From: Rhizobium sp. Leaf453
GTDB taxonomy: Bacteria; Pseudomonadota; Alphaproteobacteria; Rhizobiales; Rhizobiaceae
Assembly: GCF_001425605.1 (NCBI RefSeq)
Contig: NZ_LMRG01000012.1
Coordinates: 295,737-359,736 of the forward strand
Length of the DNA stretch: 64,000 nucleotides
Reading direction: 5' to 3'
Every line of letters starts with the position of its first letter. Position 1 is the stretch's first letter. Below the pieces are notes generated by a model. The model worked only from the letters and a program-made list of their open reading frames with translations. It was not told the origin of the DNA and did not search any database. The position numbers and the translations under genes were made by a program. This document shows positions 1 through 12,687 of the stretch, piece by piece.

Positions 1-420
1 GGTCTGTTGTGTGCCTCACAGGCACGCCCCGATCCTGTTTCAAACGGGAGGGAAACCACTTTCTGCCAATCCACCGGACAAGGGCTTACGTCTGTCCCCC
101 ACCCGGCACCGGCCCCACCTCACTGCCACGCCTGGCAGCTCTCCCACTGGGGGAGAGGTAAAATTGCCGTACCTTCGTGGCTCAAGGCCATCCCCGGTTT
201 GGCAGGGAGTTGGCTGAGGGTTGGCCTCTCCCCTTGTGGGAGAGGAAGAAAAATCGGCTCTTGGCTTCAGCCAAGTGCCAGATTTTTCAGGTGAGGGGAT
301 CGTTTCTTTTCTGGAAGCCGTCCGTGCGTCCATGCCGACCCCCTCTCTTGCAATTTCTAACACTTAGCTGAAGCTAAGAGTTGAAATTGCTTTCTCCCCC
401 ACCGAGGGGGAGATAAGGCC
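1..420. repeat. RIME-like mosaic of palindromic intergenic repeats
   Basis: This 420-base gene-free stretch consists of short perfect palindromes in tandem: CTCTCCC/GGGAGAG at 139-157, CCTCTCCC/GGGAGAGG at 225-245, CTTGGCT/AGCCAAG at 260-275, CTTAGCT/AGCTAAG at 363-378 and TCTCCCCC/GGGGGAGA at 393-413. The two CTNNGCT units are variants of each other, and so are the three CTCCCC units, which suggests two copies of one mosaic in opposite orientation. Short ORFs here are low-complexity translations of the repeat. The layout resembles the Rhizobium-specific intergenic mosaic elements (RIME); the family assignment is inference. Confidence 0.6.
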
Positions 421-426
421 ACCTTG

Positions 427-1392
427 TCAGGCAGCCCCGAGCATCTGCTCGCTTTTCGCCCACAACTGCTTCGCCCTGTCGGCATCGAGCGCGTAGCAAC
501 GGACGCCGTCGGCGAAGGGGTTTTGCGTGTCGTTGATCTCGGCGACGGCACAGTCTTCGAGATATTTGCCGCCGATAACGTCCGCGTTCGCAACGACGGC
601 GGCCCAGACGGAGGTTGCGGCGGCCTGGGCAATATCCTTCAGTTCCGCTGGCGGCAGGCCGGCCTCAGCGCGGGCCTTGCCGACGGTTTCGAACAGGCCT
701 TGCAGATCTTCCTGCGCCAGATGGCGGGGAAGAGCCGTAAGGCTGTTGCCGGGCATGACGGAGGCGGCGCGCACGCCGCGACCGCGATGCCGGCGGTCGA
801 ACTCGACGGCGAAGAGGGCATTGGCCGTCTTCGAGCGGCCATAGGCCACCCAGGGATCATAGGCCTGCTGCTCGAAATTGGGGTCGCCCAGATCGACATC
901 GGCGACGCGATGCGCCTGCGATGCCAGGACAATCAGGCGTCCGTTGTCGGCGATGAGCGGCTCGATCCGGTTCACAAGCGCGAAATGGCCGAGATGGTTG
1001 GTTCCGAACTGGGTTTCGAAACCATCCTCCGTCTTGCCGAACGGGGTCGCCATGACGCCGGCATTGGCAATGACGGCATCGAACCGGCGGCCATCGGCCA
1101 GCAGCCTGTCGGCACTGGCGTGGACGCTTTTGAGGGATGCCAGATCGAGCGCGATCAGGTCGAAGCTGCCGCCACCATCCCAGGCAGCGGCGCGCACTTG
1201 TGCGGTGGTTTCTTCGGCTTTGGCAGGATCGCGTACGGCGCCGATGACGCTGGCGCCGTGGGCTACCAGCGCGCGGGCGGTTTCGAGCCCGATGCCCGAT
1301 GCCGCTCCTGTGACGAGGAAGCGTTTTCCCCGGAGATCGACGCTGTCAAGCACATCGTCGGCGGTGGATTCCGCACCAAATCCTTGGGTCAT
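427..1392 (-). CDS. SDR-family NAD(P)-dependent oxidoreductase (retinol dehydrogenase-like)
   Basis: A short-chain dehydrogenase of about 321 residues. The cofactor motif TGAASGIG lies near residues 28-35, the NAG motif follows near 110, and the catalytic YGRSK (YxxxK) lies near 170. Length and the long C-terminal part resemble the retinol-dehydrogenase/WW-oxidoreductase-like SDRs that reduce or oxidise carbonyl or alcohol substrates; the substrate cannot be read from sequence. I chose the ATG at 1392 because AGGAAAAG sits just upstream. The frame is also open to an ATG at 1407 and a GTG at 1431, which is 3 bases from the stop of the preceding SDR. It is the second gene of a two-SDR operon that faces a TetR regulator and is probably repressed by it. 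Confidence 0.85.
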   Translation of the reverse strand: MTQGFGAESTADDVLDSVDLRGKRFLVTGAASGIGLETARALVAHGASVIGAVRDPAKAEETTAQVRAAAWDGGGSFDLIALDLASLKSVHASADRLLADGRRFDAVIANAGVMATPFGKTEDGFETQFGTNHLGHFALVNRIEPLIADNGRLIVLASQAHRVADVDLGDPNFEQQAYDPWVAYGRSKTANALFAVEFDRRHRGRGVRAASVMPGNSLTALPRHLAQEDLQGLFETVGKARAEAGLPPAELKDIAQAAATSVWAAVVANADVIGGKYLEDCAVAEINDTQNPFADGVRCYALDADRAKQLWAKSEQMLGAA

Positions 1393-1433
1393 GTCTTTTC
1401 CTGTCATTGCCTGCGGGATCGCGGTGTTCACGC

Positions 1434-2195
1434 TCAGATGCCCAGCCCGCCGGCGATGTTGATGGCTTCGCCGTTGATGTAGCCGGCATGCGGACCGGCA
1501 AGGAACGAGATGGTTTCGGCCACTTCCTCAAGCGTCGCGATGCGGCGGATCGGGTGCATGTCGAGGATGGCGTCGCGGTTCGGCAGTTCGCCGGAGACTT
1601 CGGCAGCCATGTCCGTCGGCATGATGCCCGGCTGGACGATGTTGACGGTGATGTTGCGCGGTCCGAGATCGCGGGCGATGCCCTTGGCATAGCCGGCCAG
1701 CGCCCATTTCGTGCCGGTGTAGTCGGCGACGCCGGGGAAGGGGACGTAGGAGCCGAGCAAAGAGCCGACGAAGATGATCCGGCCGCCATCCGTCAGCTTC
1801 GGGGCTGCGGCGCGCGTGTTGGCGATCGAGCCGAGGACGTTGACCTGCCACTGGCGGTTATAGGCCTCGTGATCGAGATTGGGATCATCCACCAGATGTC
1901 CCTGGATGGCGATGCCGGCATTGTTGACGAGGATATCGAGCTTGCCGAATTCGGCGATGACTTTGTCGATCAGCGGCTTGGCGGTGGAAAGGTCGGCTTG
2001 GTCGCTCTTGATGGCGATGGCGCGAACGCCCTTGGCCTTCAGCGACTTCACGACCGCGTCCGCCTTTTCGGCAGAAGCTGCGTAGCTGATTGCCACATCG
2101 GCGCCGTGGGCGGCGAGTGCGTGCGCGGTGGCAGCACCCAAGCCGCGCGAACCGCCGGTGACGAGGGCGACCTTGCCCTTGAGCATATCTGACAT
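1434..2195 (-). CDS. SDR-family oxidoreductase, 3-oxoacyl-ACP reductase-like
   Basis: A classical 253-residue SDR with the glycine-rich TGGSRGLG (residues 13-20), NNAG near 90, and the active-site Tyr-Lys in YTGTK near 158. The C-terminal GPHAGYINGEAINIAGG block is the usual end of FabG-like enzymes. It probably uses NADPH to reduce a ketone or aldehyde; FabG-like sequence alone does not prove a role in fatty acid synthesis, and a lone copy next to a TetR gene argues for a specialised or detoxifying role. It is the first gene of the leftward operon. Its start lies about 70 bases from the nearest of three palindromes in the shared promoter region. Confidence 0.88.
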   Translation of the reverse strand: MSDMLKGKVALVTGGSRGLGAATAHALAAHGADVAISYAASAEKADAVVKSLKAKGVRAIAIKSDQADLSTAKPLIDKVIAEFGKLDILVNNAGIAIQGHLVDDPNLDHEAYNRQWQVNVLGSIANTRAAAPKLTDGGRIIFVGSLLGSYVPFPGVADYTGTKWALAGYAKGIARDLGPRNITVNIVQPGIMPTDMAAEVSGELPNRDAILDMHPIRRIATLEEVAETISFLAGPHAGYINGEAINIAGGLGI

Positions 2196-2251
2196 GGGAT
2201 TTTCCTTTCAAAAACGTGCGCAATCCGCCGGTTTTGGCGGACGTCAATTTT

Positions 2252-2324
2252 GTAACGATCGTTACTGTAACGAACGTTATGAATATGGACATTTGCTGTC
2301 AAGTGGTTTAATAACGGTCGTTAT
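2252..2324. promoter_or_regulatory. Three TetR-type operator palindromes in the divergent promoter
   Basis: The 150-base gap between the SDR operon and the TetR gene carries GTAACGATCGTTAC (2252-2265, perfect 14-bp palindrome), TAACGAACGTTA (2268-2279) and ATAACGGTCGTTAT (2311-2324). All share the half site TAACG. Three copies of one inverted repeat between divergent genes, one of them a TetR gene, is the usual arrangement for autoregulation plus repression of the neighbour. Binding by the adjacent protein is inference. Confidence 0.75.
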
Positions 2325-2345
2325 GAAAAATTTCGGAGCAAGCTG

Positions 2346-2939
2346 ATGGGACGCCATCGTGAATTCGACGTGGAAAAAGCACTCGACGGAGTGCTCTGCG
2401 TGTTCTGGCGCAAGGGCTATGAGGGCACGTCCTATGCCGACCTGACGGAGGCGGCCGGCGTCGAGCGGCCGGCGCTCTATTCCGCCTTTGGCAACAAGGA
2501 AGCCTTGTTCCGCAAGGCCCTTGCCCGCTATTACGAGCGGCATCTGCATTATCTGCCGGAGGCGCTGGAAATGTCGGTGGCGCGCGATGTCGTCGCGCAT
2601 ATCCTGACCAACGCCGTCGATCTCAACACGCGGTTTCCCGAACATACGGGTTGTTTCATCATCAACGGCGTGCTGGCGGGATCGGACGATGCGGAATCAA
2701 TACGCCAGGCCCTAATCGAGGCGCGGGCGGAAGCCGAGATGCAGCTTCGTGAGCGGCTTGAGCGGGCCAAGGCCGAGGGTGACTTGGACGAGACCGCCAG
2801 CCCTGCGACGCTTGCCGCTTTCGTGCTCGCCGTGACGCATGGCATCGCGGTTCAGGCGAAGGCGGGCTTCAGCCGCGAGACGCTGACGGCGGTCGCCGAG
2901 CAGGCGCTGTCGACCTGGCCGGTGGGGAAGGCGGGTTGA
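2346..2939 (+). CDS. TetR/AcrR-family transcriptional regulator
   Basis: A 197-residue one-domain regulator with an N-terminal TetR helix-turn-helix (about residues 8-55, including the typical GTSYADLTEAAGV and YSAFGNKEALF segments) and a helical C-terminal ligand-binding region. The ATG at 2346 has CGGAGC just upstream. It is transcribed away from the two-SDR operon, and the region between carries three TAACG palindromes, so it most likely represses both itself and the SDR genes until a ligand is bound. The ligand is unknown; an aldehyde, quinone or other electrophile would fit the SDRs but is a guess. Confidence 0.92.
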   Translation: MGRHREFDVEKALDGVLCVFWRKGYEGTSYADLTEAAGVERPALYSAFGNKEALFRKALARYYERHLHYLPEALEMSVARDVVAHILTNAVDLNTRFPEHTGCFIINGVLAGSDDAESIRQALIEARAEAEMQLRERLERAKAEGDLDETASPATLAAFVLAVTHGIAVQAKAGFSRETLTAVAEQALSTWPVGKAG

Positions 2940-2949
2940 TTATGGCGGG

Positions 2950-3273
2950 TCAGGACCAGATTGGTTGCTCGGGCTTCCTGTAAATCTGCCCGGGTGGGAG
3001 GGTGGATTCGAATTCCTTCAGGTAGAAGGCTGTATCGCGCGCCATCCCGAAGACCTTGATTTCTCCGCTGTCACGGTCGATCAGAAACGGAGAATTTCCG
3101 ATCAGTGCGCTGGAAAAGTCGTCGGGATCGCGCAGATGGGCGCTGGATTGATAGAAGAAAACCCATCCATACGGCTTGGCAATCGCCGCGTCTCGAATGA
3201 GCTCGACTTCCTTACCGCAGGTCACTTCAACCCATGTCTCAGCCAGCCGGCGCGCTTTTGAAAATGTCAGCAT
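2950..3273 (-). CDS. Imm35/YrhB-like domain protein (orphan immunity-type protein)
   Basis: A 107-residue protein with the pattern of the Imm35/YrhB family: an N-terminal helix (SKARRLAETWV), a GWVFFYQS strand, and a conserved PFLIDRDSGEIKVFG segment followed by a YLKEFE helix. Members are immunity proteins of polymorphic toxin systems in some genomes, but many stand alone with no known function. Here I see no toxin gene, secretion gene or Rhs/Hcp component alongside, so the protein is an orphan. The ATG at 3273 has AAGGTG at about 8 bases. The gene lies tail-to-tail with the TetR gene, 10 bases apart. Confidence 0.65.
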   Translation of the reverse strand: MLTFSKARRLAETWVEVTCGKEVELIRDAAIAKPYGWVFFYQSSAHLRDPDDFSSALIGNSPFLIDRDSGEIKVFGMARDTAFYLKEFESTLPPGQIYRKPEQPIWS

Positions 3274-3414
3274 GTTACTTCACCTTGCCGGCTTTTCAGG
3301 TTACCCGAGACGTTCCTTGTTACCATCCGTCCTATACTCCTGTGCTCGTTACAGGAAATCAGACAGTTCAAATTCCTGATTTCAAAGAGTCTTTTGACCC
3401 AACAGGCGCCGGGT

Positions 3415-3443
3415 CGATGGATCCTCGGGTCGAGCCCGAGGAT
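3415..3443. repeat. Alphaproteobacterial intergenic palindrome (GLDPRIH-type repeat)
   Basis: ATCCTCGGG (3421-3429) and CCCGAGGAT (3435-3443) form a 9-bp hairpin around TCGAG. In the reverse frame it encodes the VILGLDPRIHR string that turns up in spurious annotations of many rhizobial genomes, the signature of a dispersed palindromic repeat. Just to the right, 3505-3523 is a GC-only palindrome followed by a T run at 3530-3538; it would act as a plus-strand terminator, but no plus-strand gene precedes it closely. Confidence 0.6.
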
Positions 3444-3555
3444 GACGGAGAGTGGGGAGCGGCTGGCGTCAAACAACCGGCTTCCCGGTTTGTCTGAAAG
3501 CTGAGGCGCGGCGGCGCCGCGCCCCTTGCTTTTTTTTCTGCCGGTACCCGTTCGC

Positions 3556-6629
<3,074 letters not shown>

Positions 6630-6630
6630 C

Positions 6631-7890
6631 TTACATGCCCAGCTTGTCGATCATCGCCTGGGTGATCAGGCAGATGCCATTTTCCGAGCGGCGGAAGCGC
6701 TTGGCGTCCATTTCCGGATCTTCACCAACAACAAGGCCTTCGGGGATGACGACACGGCTGTCGATGACGACATTCTTCAACTGTGCGTGCCGCTCGATCT
6801 TGACGTTCGGCAGGATCACCGCGCCTTCGAGACGGGAGTAGGAGTTCACACGGACGCCGGTGAACAGCATGCTCCTGTTGAGCGTCGCGCCGGAGATGAT
6901 GCAATCGCCCGAGACGAGGGACGAGATGGCGGAACCACGGCGGTTTTCGTCGTCATGGACGAATTTTGCCGGCGGCTTGATTTCCGCGAACGTCCAGATC
7001 GGCCATGTGCTGTCGTAAATGTCGAGTTCCGGCGTCACATGGGTCAAGTCGATATTGGCCTGCCAGTAGGCATCGATCGTGCCGACGTCGCGCCAGTAGG
7101 CTTCACTCTCGAAATCGGAACGGACGCAGGACTGATTGAACCGGTGGGCGACGGCTTTGCCGTGCTGGACGATATAGGGAATGATGTCCTTGCCGAAGTC
7201 GCGCGAGGACGATGGGTCGGCGGCATCCTTGCGCAGGATGTCCATGAGGAACTTGGTGTGGAACACGTAGATGCCCATCGACGCCAAGGCCATTTCCGGA
7301 TTACCGGGAATGCCCGGCGGATCGGCGGGCTTTTCGACGAAGGCGATGATCTGGTCCTTTTCGTCGACATGCATGACGCCGAAGCCGGTCGCTTCCATGC
7401 GCGGCACTTCCAGGCAGCCGATGGTAACGTCGGCGCCGGAATCCACATGCTGCTGGAGCATGAGTTCATAGTCCATCTTGTAGATGTGGTCGCCGGCGAG
7501 GATGACCATGTATTCGACGCCATGATCCTCGATGATGTCGATGTTCTGGTAGACGGCGTCGGCCGTGCCTTCATACCATTGCGTCTCCGAGACGCGCTGG
7601 GAGGCGGGCAGGATGTCGAAGCTTTCGTTTCGTTCCGGGCGGAAGAAGTTCCAGCCGCGCTGCAGGTGGCGGATCAGCGAGTGCGCCTTGTATTGAGTGG
7701 CGACGCCGATGCGGCGGATACCGGAATTCAGCGCGTTCGACAGTGCGAAATCGATGATGCGGGCCTTGCCGCCGAAATAGACCGCGGGCTTGGCGCGACG
7801 GTCTGTCAGTTCCTTGAGGCGGCTTCCGCGTCCGCCCGCAAGGACATAGGCCATTGCGTCACGGGCGAGGGGTTGCGAGCGTTTTTCCAT
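6631..7890 (-). CDS. glgC: Glucose-1-phosphate adenylyltransferase (ADP-glucose pyrophosphorylase)
   Basis: A 419-residue enzyme making ADP-glucose from ATP and glucose-1-phosphate, the committed and allosterically controlled step of bacterial glycogen synthesis. It shows [16 protein letters not shown], the [18 protein letters not shown] segment near residues 25-45 and a C-terminal left-handed beta-helix region. The frame is open further upstream, but the ATG at 7890 is chosen because CGGGAGGA lies about 7 bases before it and the resulting length matches the Agrobacterium enzyme. It follows glgB after a 124-base gap containing a strong hairpin and precedes glgA by one base. Confidence 0.96.
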   Translation of the reverse strand: MEKRSQPLARDAMAYVLAGGRGSRLKELTDRRAKPAVYFGGKARIIDFALSNALNSGIRRIGVATQYKAHSLIRHLQRGWNFFRPERNESFDILPASQRVSETQWYEGTADAVYQNIDIIEDHGVEYMVILAGDHIYKMDYELMLQQHVDSGADVTIGCLEVPRMEATGFGVMHVDEKDQIIAFVEKPADPPGIPGNPEMALASMGIYVFHTKFLMDILRKDAADPSSSRDFGKDIIPYIVQHGKAVAHRFNQSCVRSDFESEAYWRDVGTIDAYWQANIDLTHVTPELDIYDSTWPIWTFAEIKPPAKFVHDDENRRGSAISSLVSGDCIISGATLNRSMLFTGVRVNSYSRLEGAVILPNVKIERHAQLKNVVIDSRVVIPEGLVVGEDPEMDAKRFRRSENGICLITQAMIDKLGM

Positions 7891-7980
7891 TGATTTTTCC
7901 TCCCGATAGTATGGTTCCCCGGAGCGGCTTGACCGGCATCTTCCGATGGCCTCCGCTCCCAATATTTTTTCTGACGTACA

Positions 7981-8008
7981 TTTGGGCGGACCCTCCGGAC
8001 CGCCCAAA
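7981..8008 (-). promoter_or_regulatory. Hairpin between glgB and glgC
   Basis: TTTGGGCGG (7981-7989) pairs with CCGCCCAAA (8000-8008), and two further C-G pairs can form inside after one mismatch. It begins 6 bases after the glgB stop. In the direction of the operon there is no U run after the stem, so full intrinsic termination is unlikely. A role in partial termination or in setting mRNA stability of the glgPB versus glgCA-pgm halves is inference. Confidence 0.5.
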
Positions 8009-8014
8009 AGTGCG

Positions 8015-10225
8015 CTAATCCTGCTCCAGCATCAATGTCGCCAGAGGCGGCAAGGTGATGGTTGCCGTAATCACACCCGAGCTGTTTTTTGTCGCCTGCA
8101 CGGCGCCGCCGTTGCCCTTTCCACTGCCGCCATAAATCTCGGCGTCGCTGTTCAAGATTTCCTTCCACCGTCCCTCCACGGGCAGCGGTATCGTGTAGTT
8201 TTCGCGGTAGACCGGCGTGAAATTGCTGATGACGGCAACCGTCTTCTCGCCCGGTGCCTTGCGCAGCCAAGCAAAGACGGAGTTTTCACGGTCGTCGGCG
8301 ATCAGCCATTCGAAGCCTTCGCCTTCACAGTCGCGGGCATGCAGGGCAGCCTTGCTGCGGTAGGTGCCGTTGAGATCACGCACCAGCCGGCGCATGCCTT
8401 CGTGCATGGGATATTCGAGCAGGTTCCAGTCGAGCGAGCGATCTTCCGACCATTCGCGCCACTGGGCGAATTCCTGGCCCATGAACAGCAGCTTCTTGCC
8501 GGGATAACCCCACATGAAGCCGTAATAGGCTCGGAGATTGGCGAACTTCTGCCAGTCGTCGCCGGACATCTTGGCGATCAGAGCACCCTTGCCGTGGACC
8601 ACTTCGTCATGGGACAGCGGAAGTACGAAATTCTCGCTGAAGGCATAGAGCAGGCCGAAGGTCAGGTCGTTGTGGTGGTGCTTGCGGTGGATCGGCTCGC
8701 GCTGGAAATATTGCAGCGTGTCATGCATGAAGCCCATGTTCCACTTGAAGCCGAAGCCGAGGCCGCCGGCATGAACCGGATGCGAGACCTTCGGCCAGGA
8801 GGTGGATTCCTCGGCGATCGTGATGATGCCGGGATGGCTGCCATAGACTTCCTTGTTCATCGTCTGCAGGAAGCGGACGGTGTCCAGGTTCTCGTTGCCG
8901 CCATATTCGTTCGGCACCCATTCGCCATGCTTGCGCGAATAGTCGAGGTAGAGCATCGAGGCGACGGCATCGACGCGCAAACCGTCCAGATGGAATTTTT
9001 CCGCCCAGTAGAGCGCATTGTTGACGAGGTAGGAGAACACTTCGGCCCGGCCGAAATTGTAGATCGCGGTGTTCCAGTCGGGGTGATAGCCCTGACGGGG
9101 ATCCTCATGCTCGTAAAGTGCGGTGCCGTCGAACCAACGCAGGCCGTGGGCATCGGTCGGGAAATGGGCCGGCACCCAATCGAGGATGACGCCGATACCG
9201 ACCTTGTGGGCGCCGTTGACGAAGCGGGCAAAACCTTCCGGCTCGCCGAAGCGGGCGGTCGGCGAATAGAGGCCGGTCGTCTGGTAGCCCCAGGACGGAT
9301 CGAACGGATATTCGGTGATCGGCAGGAACTCGATATGGGTGAAGCCCATGTCGACGCAGTAGGGGATCAGGCGTTCGGCCAGTTCGTCCCAGGACAGCAT
9401 GGTACCGTCATCGCGCAACTGCCAGGACGCGGCATGCACCTCGTAAATCGAGATCGGTTGGCGGCGGGCATCGACGCTGGCCCAATGGGCGCGATGCGCA
9501 TCGTCCTGCCAGACCTGCTCGATTTCACCTGTCGTCATCGAGGCGTTTTTCGGGCGCAGTTCCGAACGGCGGGCAAAGGGGTCGGCCTTGAGTGGCAGAA
9601 CCTCGCCGTTCTTGCCGACGACCTCGTATTTGTAGATCGCACCCGGCTGGATGTCCGGCAGGAAGATTTCCCAGATGCCGGTATCCTGGCGCAGCCGCAT
9701 CACATGGCGGCGTCCATCCCAGTTGTTGAAATCGCCGACCACCGAGACGCGCTTGGCATTCGGTGCCCAGACGGCAAAATGGAAACCGTCGGCGCCATCA
9801 TGCTTGAGCGGATGCGCGCCCATCTTGTCGAAGAGCCTGAGATGCGAGCCCTCGCGGATGTAATAATCATCCATCGGCCCGAGGACCGGGCCGAAGCTGT
9901 AGGGATCGGTAACGGTCCACTCGCCGCCGCCATTGCTGGCGCGGTAGCGAACCGGCTGGATCTTCTTGAGCGCGACCGGGCCTTCGAAGAAGCCGGCATC
10001 GTCACGCCGTGTCAGCGTGCCGATGTCCTTGCCAGTCAATGTTTCGGCGATGACGGCTTCGGCGCCCGGAATGAAGCAGCGGGCGACGAACTCCTTGCCT
10101 GCGGCATGAACGCCGAGGGCGGCAAACGGATTGGTATGAGTGCCAGCGAGGATCGCCGCAATCTCTTCCGCCGACAGACTGGCTGGCGGAACGGTAGGCG
10201 TGGCGTCTTTCGGCACTAATGTCAT
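8015..10225 (-). CDS. glgB: 1,4-alpha-glucan branching enzyme
   Basis: A 736-residue GH13 enzyme that moves a short alpha-1,4 chain to an alpha-1,6 branch point in glycogen. It has an N-terminal CBM48-type beta domain (about residues 120-220), a central alpha-amylase barrel with [13 protein letters not shown], the nucleophile Asp in [12 protein letters not shown], the acid Glu in TIAEEST and [13 protein letters not shown], and a C-terminal all-beta domain. Its ATG overlaps the glgP stop by 4 bases (ATGA), a sign of translational coupling. Together with GlgA it builds the branched polymer. Confidence 0.96.
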   Translation of the reverse strand: MTLVPKDATPTVPPASLSAEEIAAILAGTHTNPFAALGVHAAGKEFVARCFIPGAEAVIAETLTGKDIGTLTRRDDAGFFEGPVALKKIQPVRYRASNGGGEWTVTDPYSFGPVLGPMDDYYIREGSHLRLFDKMGAHPLKHDGADGFHFAVWAPNAKRVSVVGDFNNWDGRRHVMRLRQDTGIWEIFLPDIQPGAIYKYEVVGKNGEVLPLKADPFARRSELRPKNASMTTGEIEQVWQDDAHRAHWASVDARRQPISIYEVHAASWQLRDDGTMLSWDELAERLIPYCVDMGFTHIEFLPITEYPFDPSWGYQTTGLYSPTARFGEPEGFARFVNGAHKVGIGVILDWVPAHFPTDAHGLRWFDGTALYEHEDPRQGYHPDWNTAIYNFGRAEVFSYLVNNALYWAEKFHLDGLRVDAVASMLYLDYSRKHGEWVPNEYGGNENLDTVRFLQTMNKEVYGSHPGIITIAEESTSWPKVSHPVHAGGLGFGFKWNMGFMHDTLQYFQREPIHRKHHHNDLTFGLLYAFSENFVLPLSHDEVVHGKGALIAKMSGDDWQKFANLRAYYGFMWGYPGKKLLFMGQEFAQWREWSEDRSLDWNLLEYPMHEGMRRLVRDLNGTYRSKAALHARDCEGEGFEWLIADDRENSVFAWLRKAPGEKTVAVISNFTPVYRENYTIPLPVEGRWKEILNSDAEIYGGSGKGNGGAVQATKNSSGVITATITLPPLATLMLEQD

Positions 10226-12687
10226 CCGGCTCTCCAGATTTCCCCGGCATATTGCCGGATTGTACGGTCGGAGGAGAACCAGCCCATGCGCGCGGTGTTG
10301 CGGATGGTCTTGGAATACCAGCTGGCCGTATCGGTCCAGAGCGCGTCGACTTCGCGTTGTGCCTTGCTATAGGCATCGAAGTCGGCAGCGACCATGAACC
10401 AGTCATGATTATACAGGCCGTCCACCAGGCCGGTGAAGCGGTTTCGATCGTCGGGCGAGAAAACACCGGAGGAGATGGCCGCGAGCGCCTGGGACAATTC
10501 CTTCGACTGCTCGATGATGGCGCGGGGATTGTGACCCTCGGCGCGCACCTTGGTGACTTCCTCCGCCGTCATTCCGAAGATTTTTATGTTTTCCTCGCCG
10601 ACCCAGTCGCGCATTTCCACGTTCGCGCCATCCAGCGTACCGATGGTAAGCGCACCGTTCAACGCGAACTTCATGTTCCCGGTTCCCGACGCTTCCATGC
10701 CGGCGGTCGAAATCTGTTCCGACAGGTCGGCCGCCGGAACCATGATTTCGGCAAGCGAGACGTTGTAGTTGGGGATGAAGACGATCTTCAGCAGGCCGTG
10801 GACGGAGGGGTCATTGTTGATGACCTTGGCGACGTCATTGGCGAGCTTGATGATCAGCTTGGCGTTGTGATAGCTCGGCGCCGCCTTGCCGGCGAACAGT
10901 TTGACACGCGGAACCCAATCCAGCTCGGGACGCGAGCGGATCTGGTCATACAGCGAAATCGCCTCGATGATGTTGAGGAGCTGGCGCTTGTATTCGTGGA
11001 TGCGCTTGATCTGGATGTCGAACATTGCCGACGGATCGAGGCGGATGCCCATCCGGCTCTGGACCAGTTGGGCGAGCTTCACCTTGTTGGCGCGCTTGAT
11101 GGCGGCGAACTGTTCCTGGAAATCCGGCTTGTCGGCAAAGGTATCGAGGGCCTGCAGCGCCTCGGTATTGTCCATGAATTCGTCGCCGATGGCGCCGCGG
11201 ATCAGCGTGACAAGATCCGGATTGCATTGCATCAGCCAGCGGCGCGGGGTAATGCCGTTGGTCTTGTTGTTGATCCGGTTCGGGTAGAGCCGATGCAGGT
11301 CGGCAAACACGGTTTCCTTCATGAGTTCGGTATGTAGGGCGGAAACGCCGTTGATCGAGTGCGATCCGACAAAAGCCAGATTGCCCATACGAACACGGCG
11401 GTCGCCGCTCTCGTCGATCAGGGAAATGTTGCGGACTTCCTCGTCAGTGTGTGCCTTCTGCTTGCGGGCTTCGAGCAGAATCTTGGCGTTGATCGCATAG
11501 ACGATCTGCATGTGACGCGGCAGCAGTCGTTCGAACAGCGGAACCGGCCATGTTTCGAGCGCTTCGGGCAGAAGCGTATGGTTGGTATAGGAGAAGGTCC
11601 GGCGCGCGATGTCCCAGGCGCCTTCAAAATCGATGCCATGGACGTCGGTCAGCAGGCGCACCAGTTCGGCGACGGAAACCGCCGGATGGGTGTCGTTGAG
11701 CTGGATCGCGACCTTGTCCGGCAGCGAGGTGAAGTCCGGATATTGCTGCAGGTGGCGGCGAAGGATGTCCTGTAGCGAGGCCGAGGAGAAGAAGAACTCC
11801 TGGCGCAGGCGCAATTCCTGGCCGGCCGGCGTTGCATCGGCCGGATAGAGGACGCGGGCAAGGCTTTCGGCCTTGTTGCTTTCGCGCAACGCGCCGATAT
11901 GGTCCCCGGCGTTGAAGGCGTCGAGCAGGATCGGATCGATCGGATGGGCGGTCCACAGGCGCAGCGTGTTGACGCGCTTGGCACGCCAGCCGACCACCGG
12001 CGTATCGCAGGCCGTGGCGATGACGCGCTCGGCCGGCTTCCAGACGTAGCGGGTCACCTCTTCATCGACATTGACGGTTTCGACAGAGCCGCCGAAGCCG
12101 ATCTCGTAGGAGCTTTCGCGGCGTTCGAATTCCCACGGATTGCCGTGGGCAAGCCAAGTCTCCGGCAGTTCCACCTGCCAGCCGTCGGCCATCTGCTGGC
12201 GGAAGAGACCGTGGACGTAGCGGATGCCGTAGCCATAGGCGGGGATGTCGACCGTGGCCATCGATTCCATGAAACAGGCGGCAAGACGGCCAAGGCCACC
12301 GTTGCCGAGTGCTGCGTCCGGCTCCAGCGTGGCGATGACGTCGATGTCGACGCCGAAGGAGTTGAGAGCTTCCCGCAACTCATCCATCAGGCCGATATTG
12401 GTGACGGCGTCACGCATCAGGCGGCCGATCAGGAATTCGAGCGATAGATAATAGACGCGCTTGGCATCGGTCGCGTAGGTCTTGCGCGTCGATTCCATCC
12501 AGTTGTCGGTGATCCGGTCGCGAACGACCAGAATGGCAGCCGTCAGCCAGTCGTGCGGCTTGGCGACCTTGGGGTCCTTGCCGATGCGGTAGGTGAGGCG
12601 TTCGATGATTTCCTTGGCCAGGGTTTCGGAGTTTGAGGCGCGTGGCGCCGCGCTCGGGATACTTTCGTTGGACAAACGATCGATCAT
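10222..12687 (-). CDS. glgP: Glycogen/starch/alpha-glucan phosphorylase
   Basis: An 821-residue GT35 enzyme that releases glucose-1-phosphate from glycogen. The pyridoxal-phosphate lysine sits in EASGTGNMKFALNG, and NKTNGITPRRWL, IHEYKRQLLN and the N-terminal NGGLGRLAACFMES are all conserved. The frame is open upstream to 13008, but the ATG at 12687 fits the family length and has GAAGG about 12 bases before it; upstream residues show no family similarity. It is the first gene of the glycogen operon, so one transcript carries both degradation and synthesis functions and flux must be set mainly by enzyme regulation. Confidence 0.95.
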   Translation of the reverse strand: MIDRLSNESIPSAAPRASNSETLAKEIIERLTYRIGKDPKVAKPHDWLTAAILVVRDRITDNWMESTRKTYATDAKRVYYLSLEFLIGRLMRDAVTNIGLMDELREALNSFGVDIDVIATLEPDAALGNGGLGRLAACFMESMATVDIPAYGYGIRYVHGLFRQQMADGWQVELPETWLAHGNPWEFERRESSYEIGFGGSVETVNVDEEVTRYVWKPAERVIATACDTPVVGWRAKRVNTLRLWTAHPIDPILLDAFNAGDHIGALRESNKAESLARVLYPADATPAGQELRLRQEFFFSSASLQDILRRHLQQYPDFTSLPDKVAIQLNDTHPAVSVAELVRLLTDVHGIDFEGAWDIARRTFSYTNHTLLPEALETWPVPLFERLLPRHMQIVYAINAKILLEARKQKAHTDEEVRNISLIDESGDRRVRMGNLAFVGSHSINGVSALHTELMKETVFADLHRLYPNRINNKTNGITPRRWLMQCNPDLVTLIRGAIGDEFMDNTEALQALDTFADKPDFQEQFAAIKRANKVKLAQLVQSRMGIRLDPSAMFDIQIKRIHEYKRQLLNIIEAISLYDQIRSRPELDWVPRVKLFAGKAAPSYHNAKLIIKLANDVAKVINNDPSVHGLLKIVFIPNYNVSLAEIMVPAADLSEQISTAGMEASGTGNMKFALNGALTIGTLDGANVEMRDWVGEENIKIFGMTAEEVTKVRAEGHNPRAIIEQSKELSQALAAISSGVFSPDDRNRFTGLVDGLYNHDWFMVAADFDAYSKAQREVDALWTDTASWYSKTIRNTARMGWFSSDRTIRQYAGEIWRAG

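Noticed and set aside
1..371. Several 60-110 codon ORFs in the leftmost repeats
   Set aside because: They translate palindromic repeat sequence (GRGK, SPPVGELPG-type strings) and have no ribosome-binding site or domain.
3267..3476. Short minus-strand ORF containing VILGLDPRIHR
   Set aside because: That string is the translation of a dispersed palindromic repeat and is a known source of false genes in rhizobial genomes.
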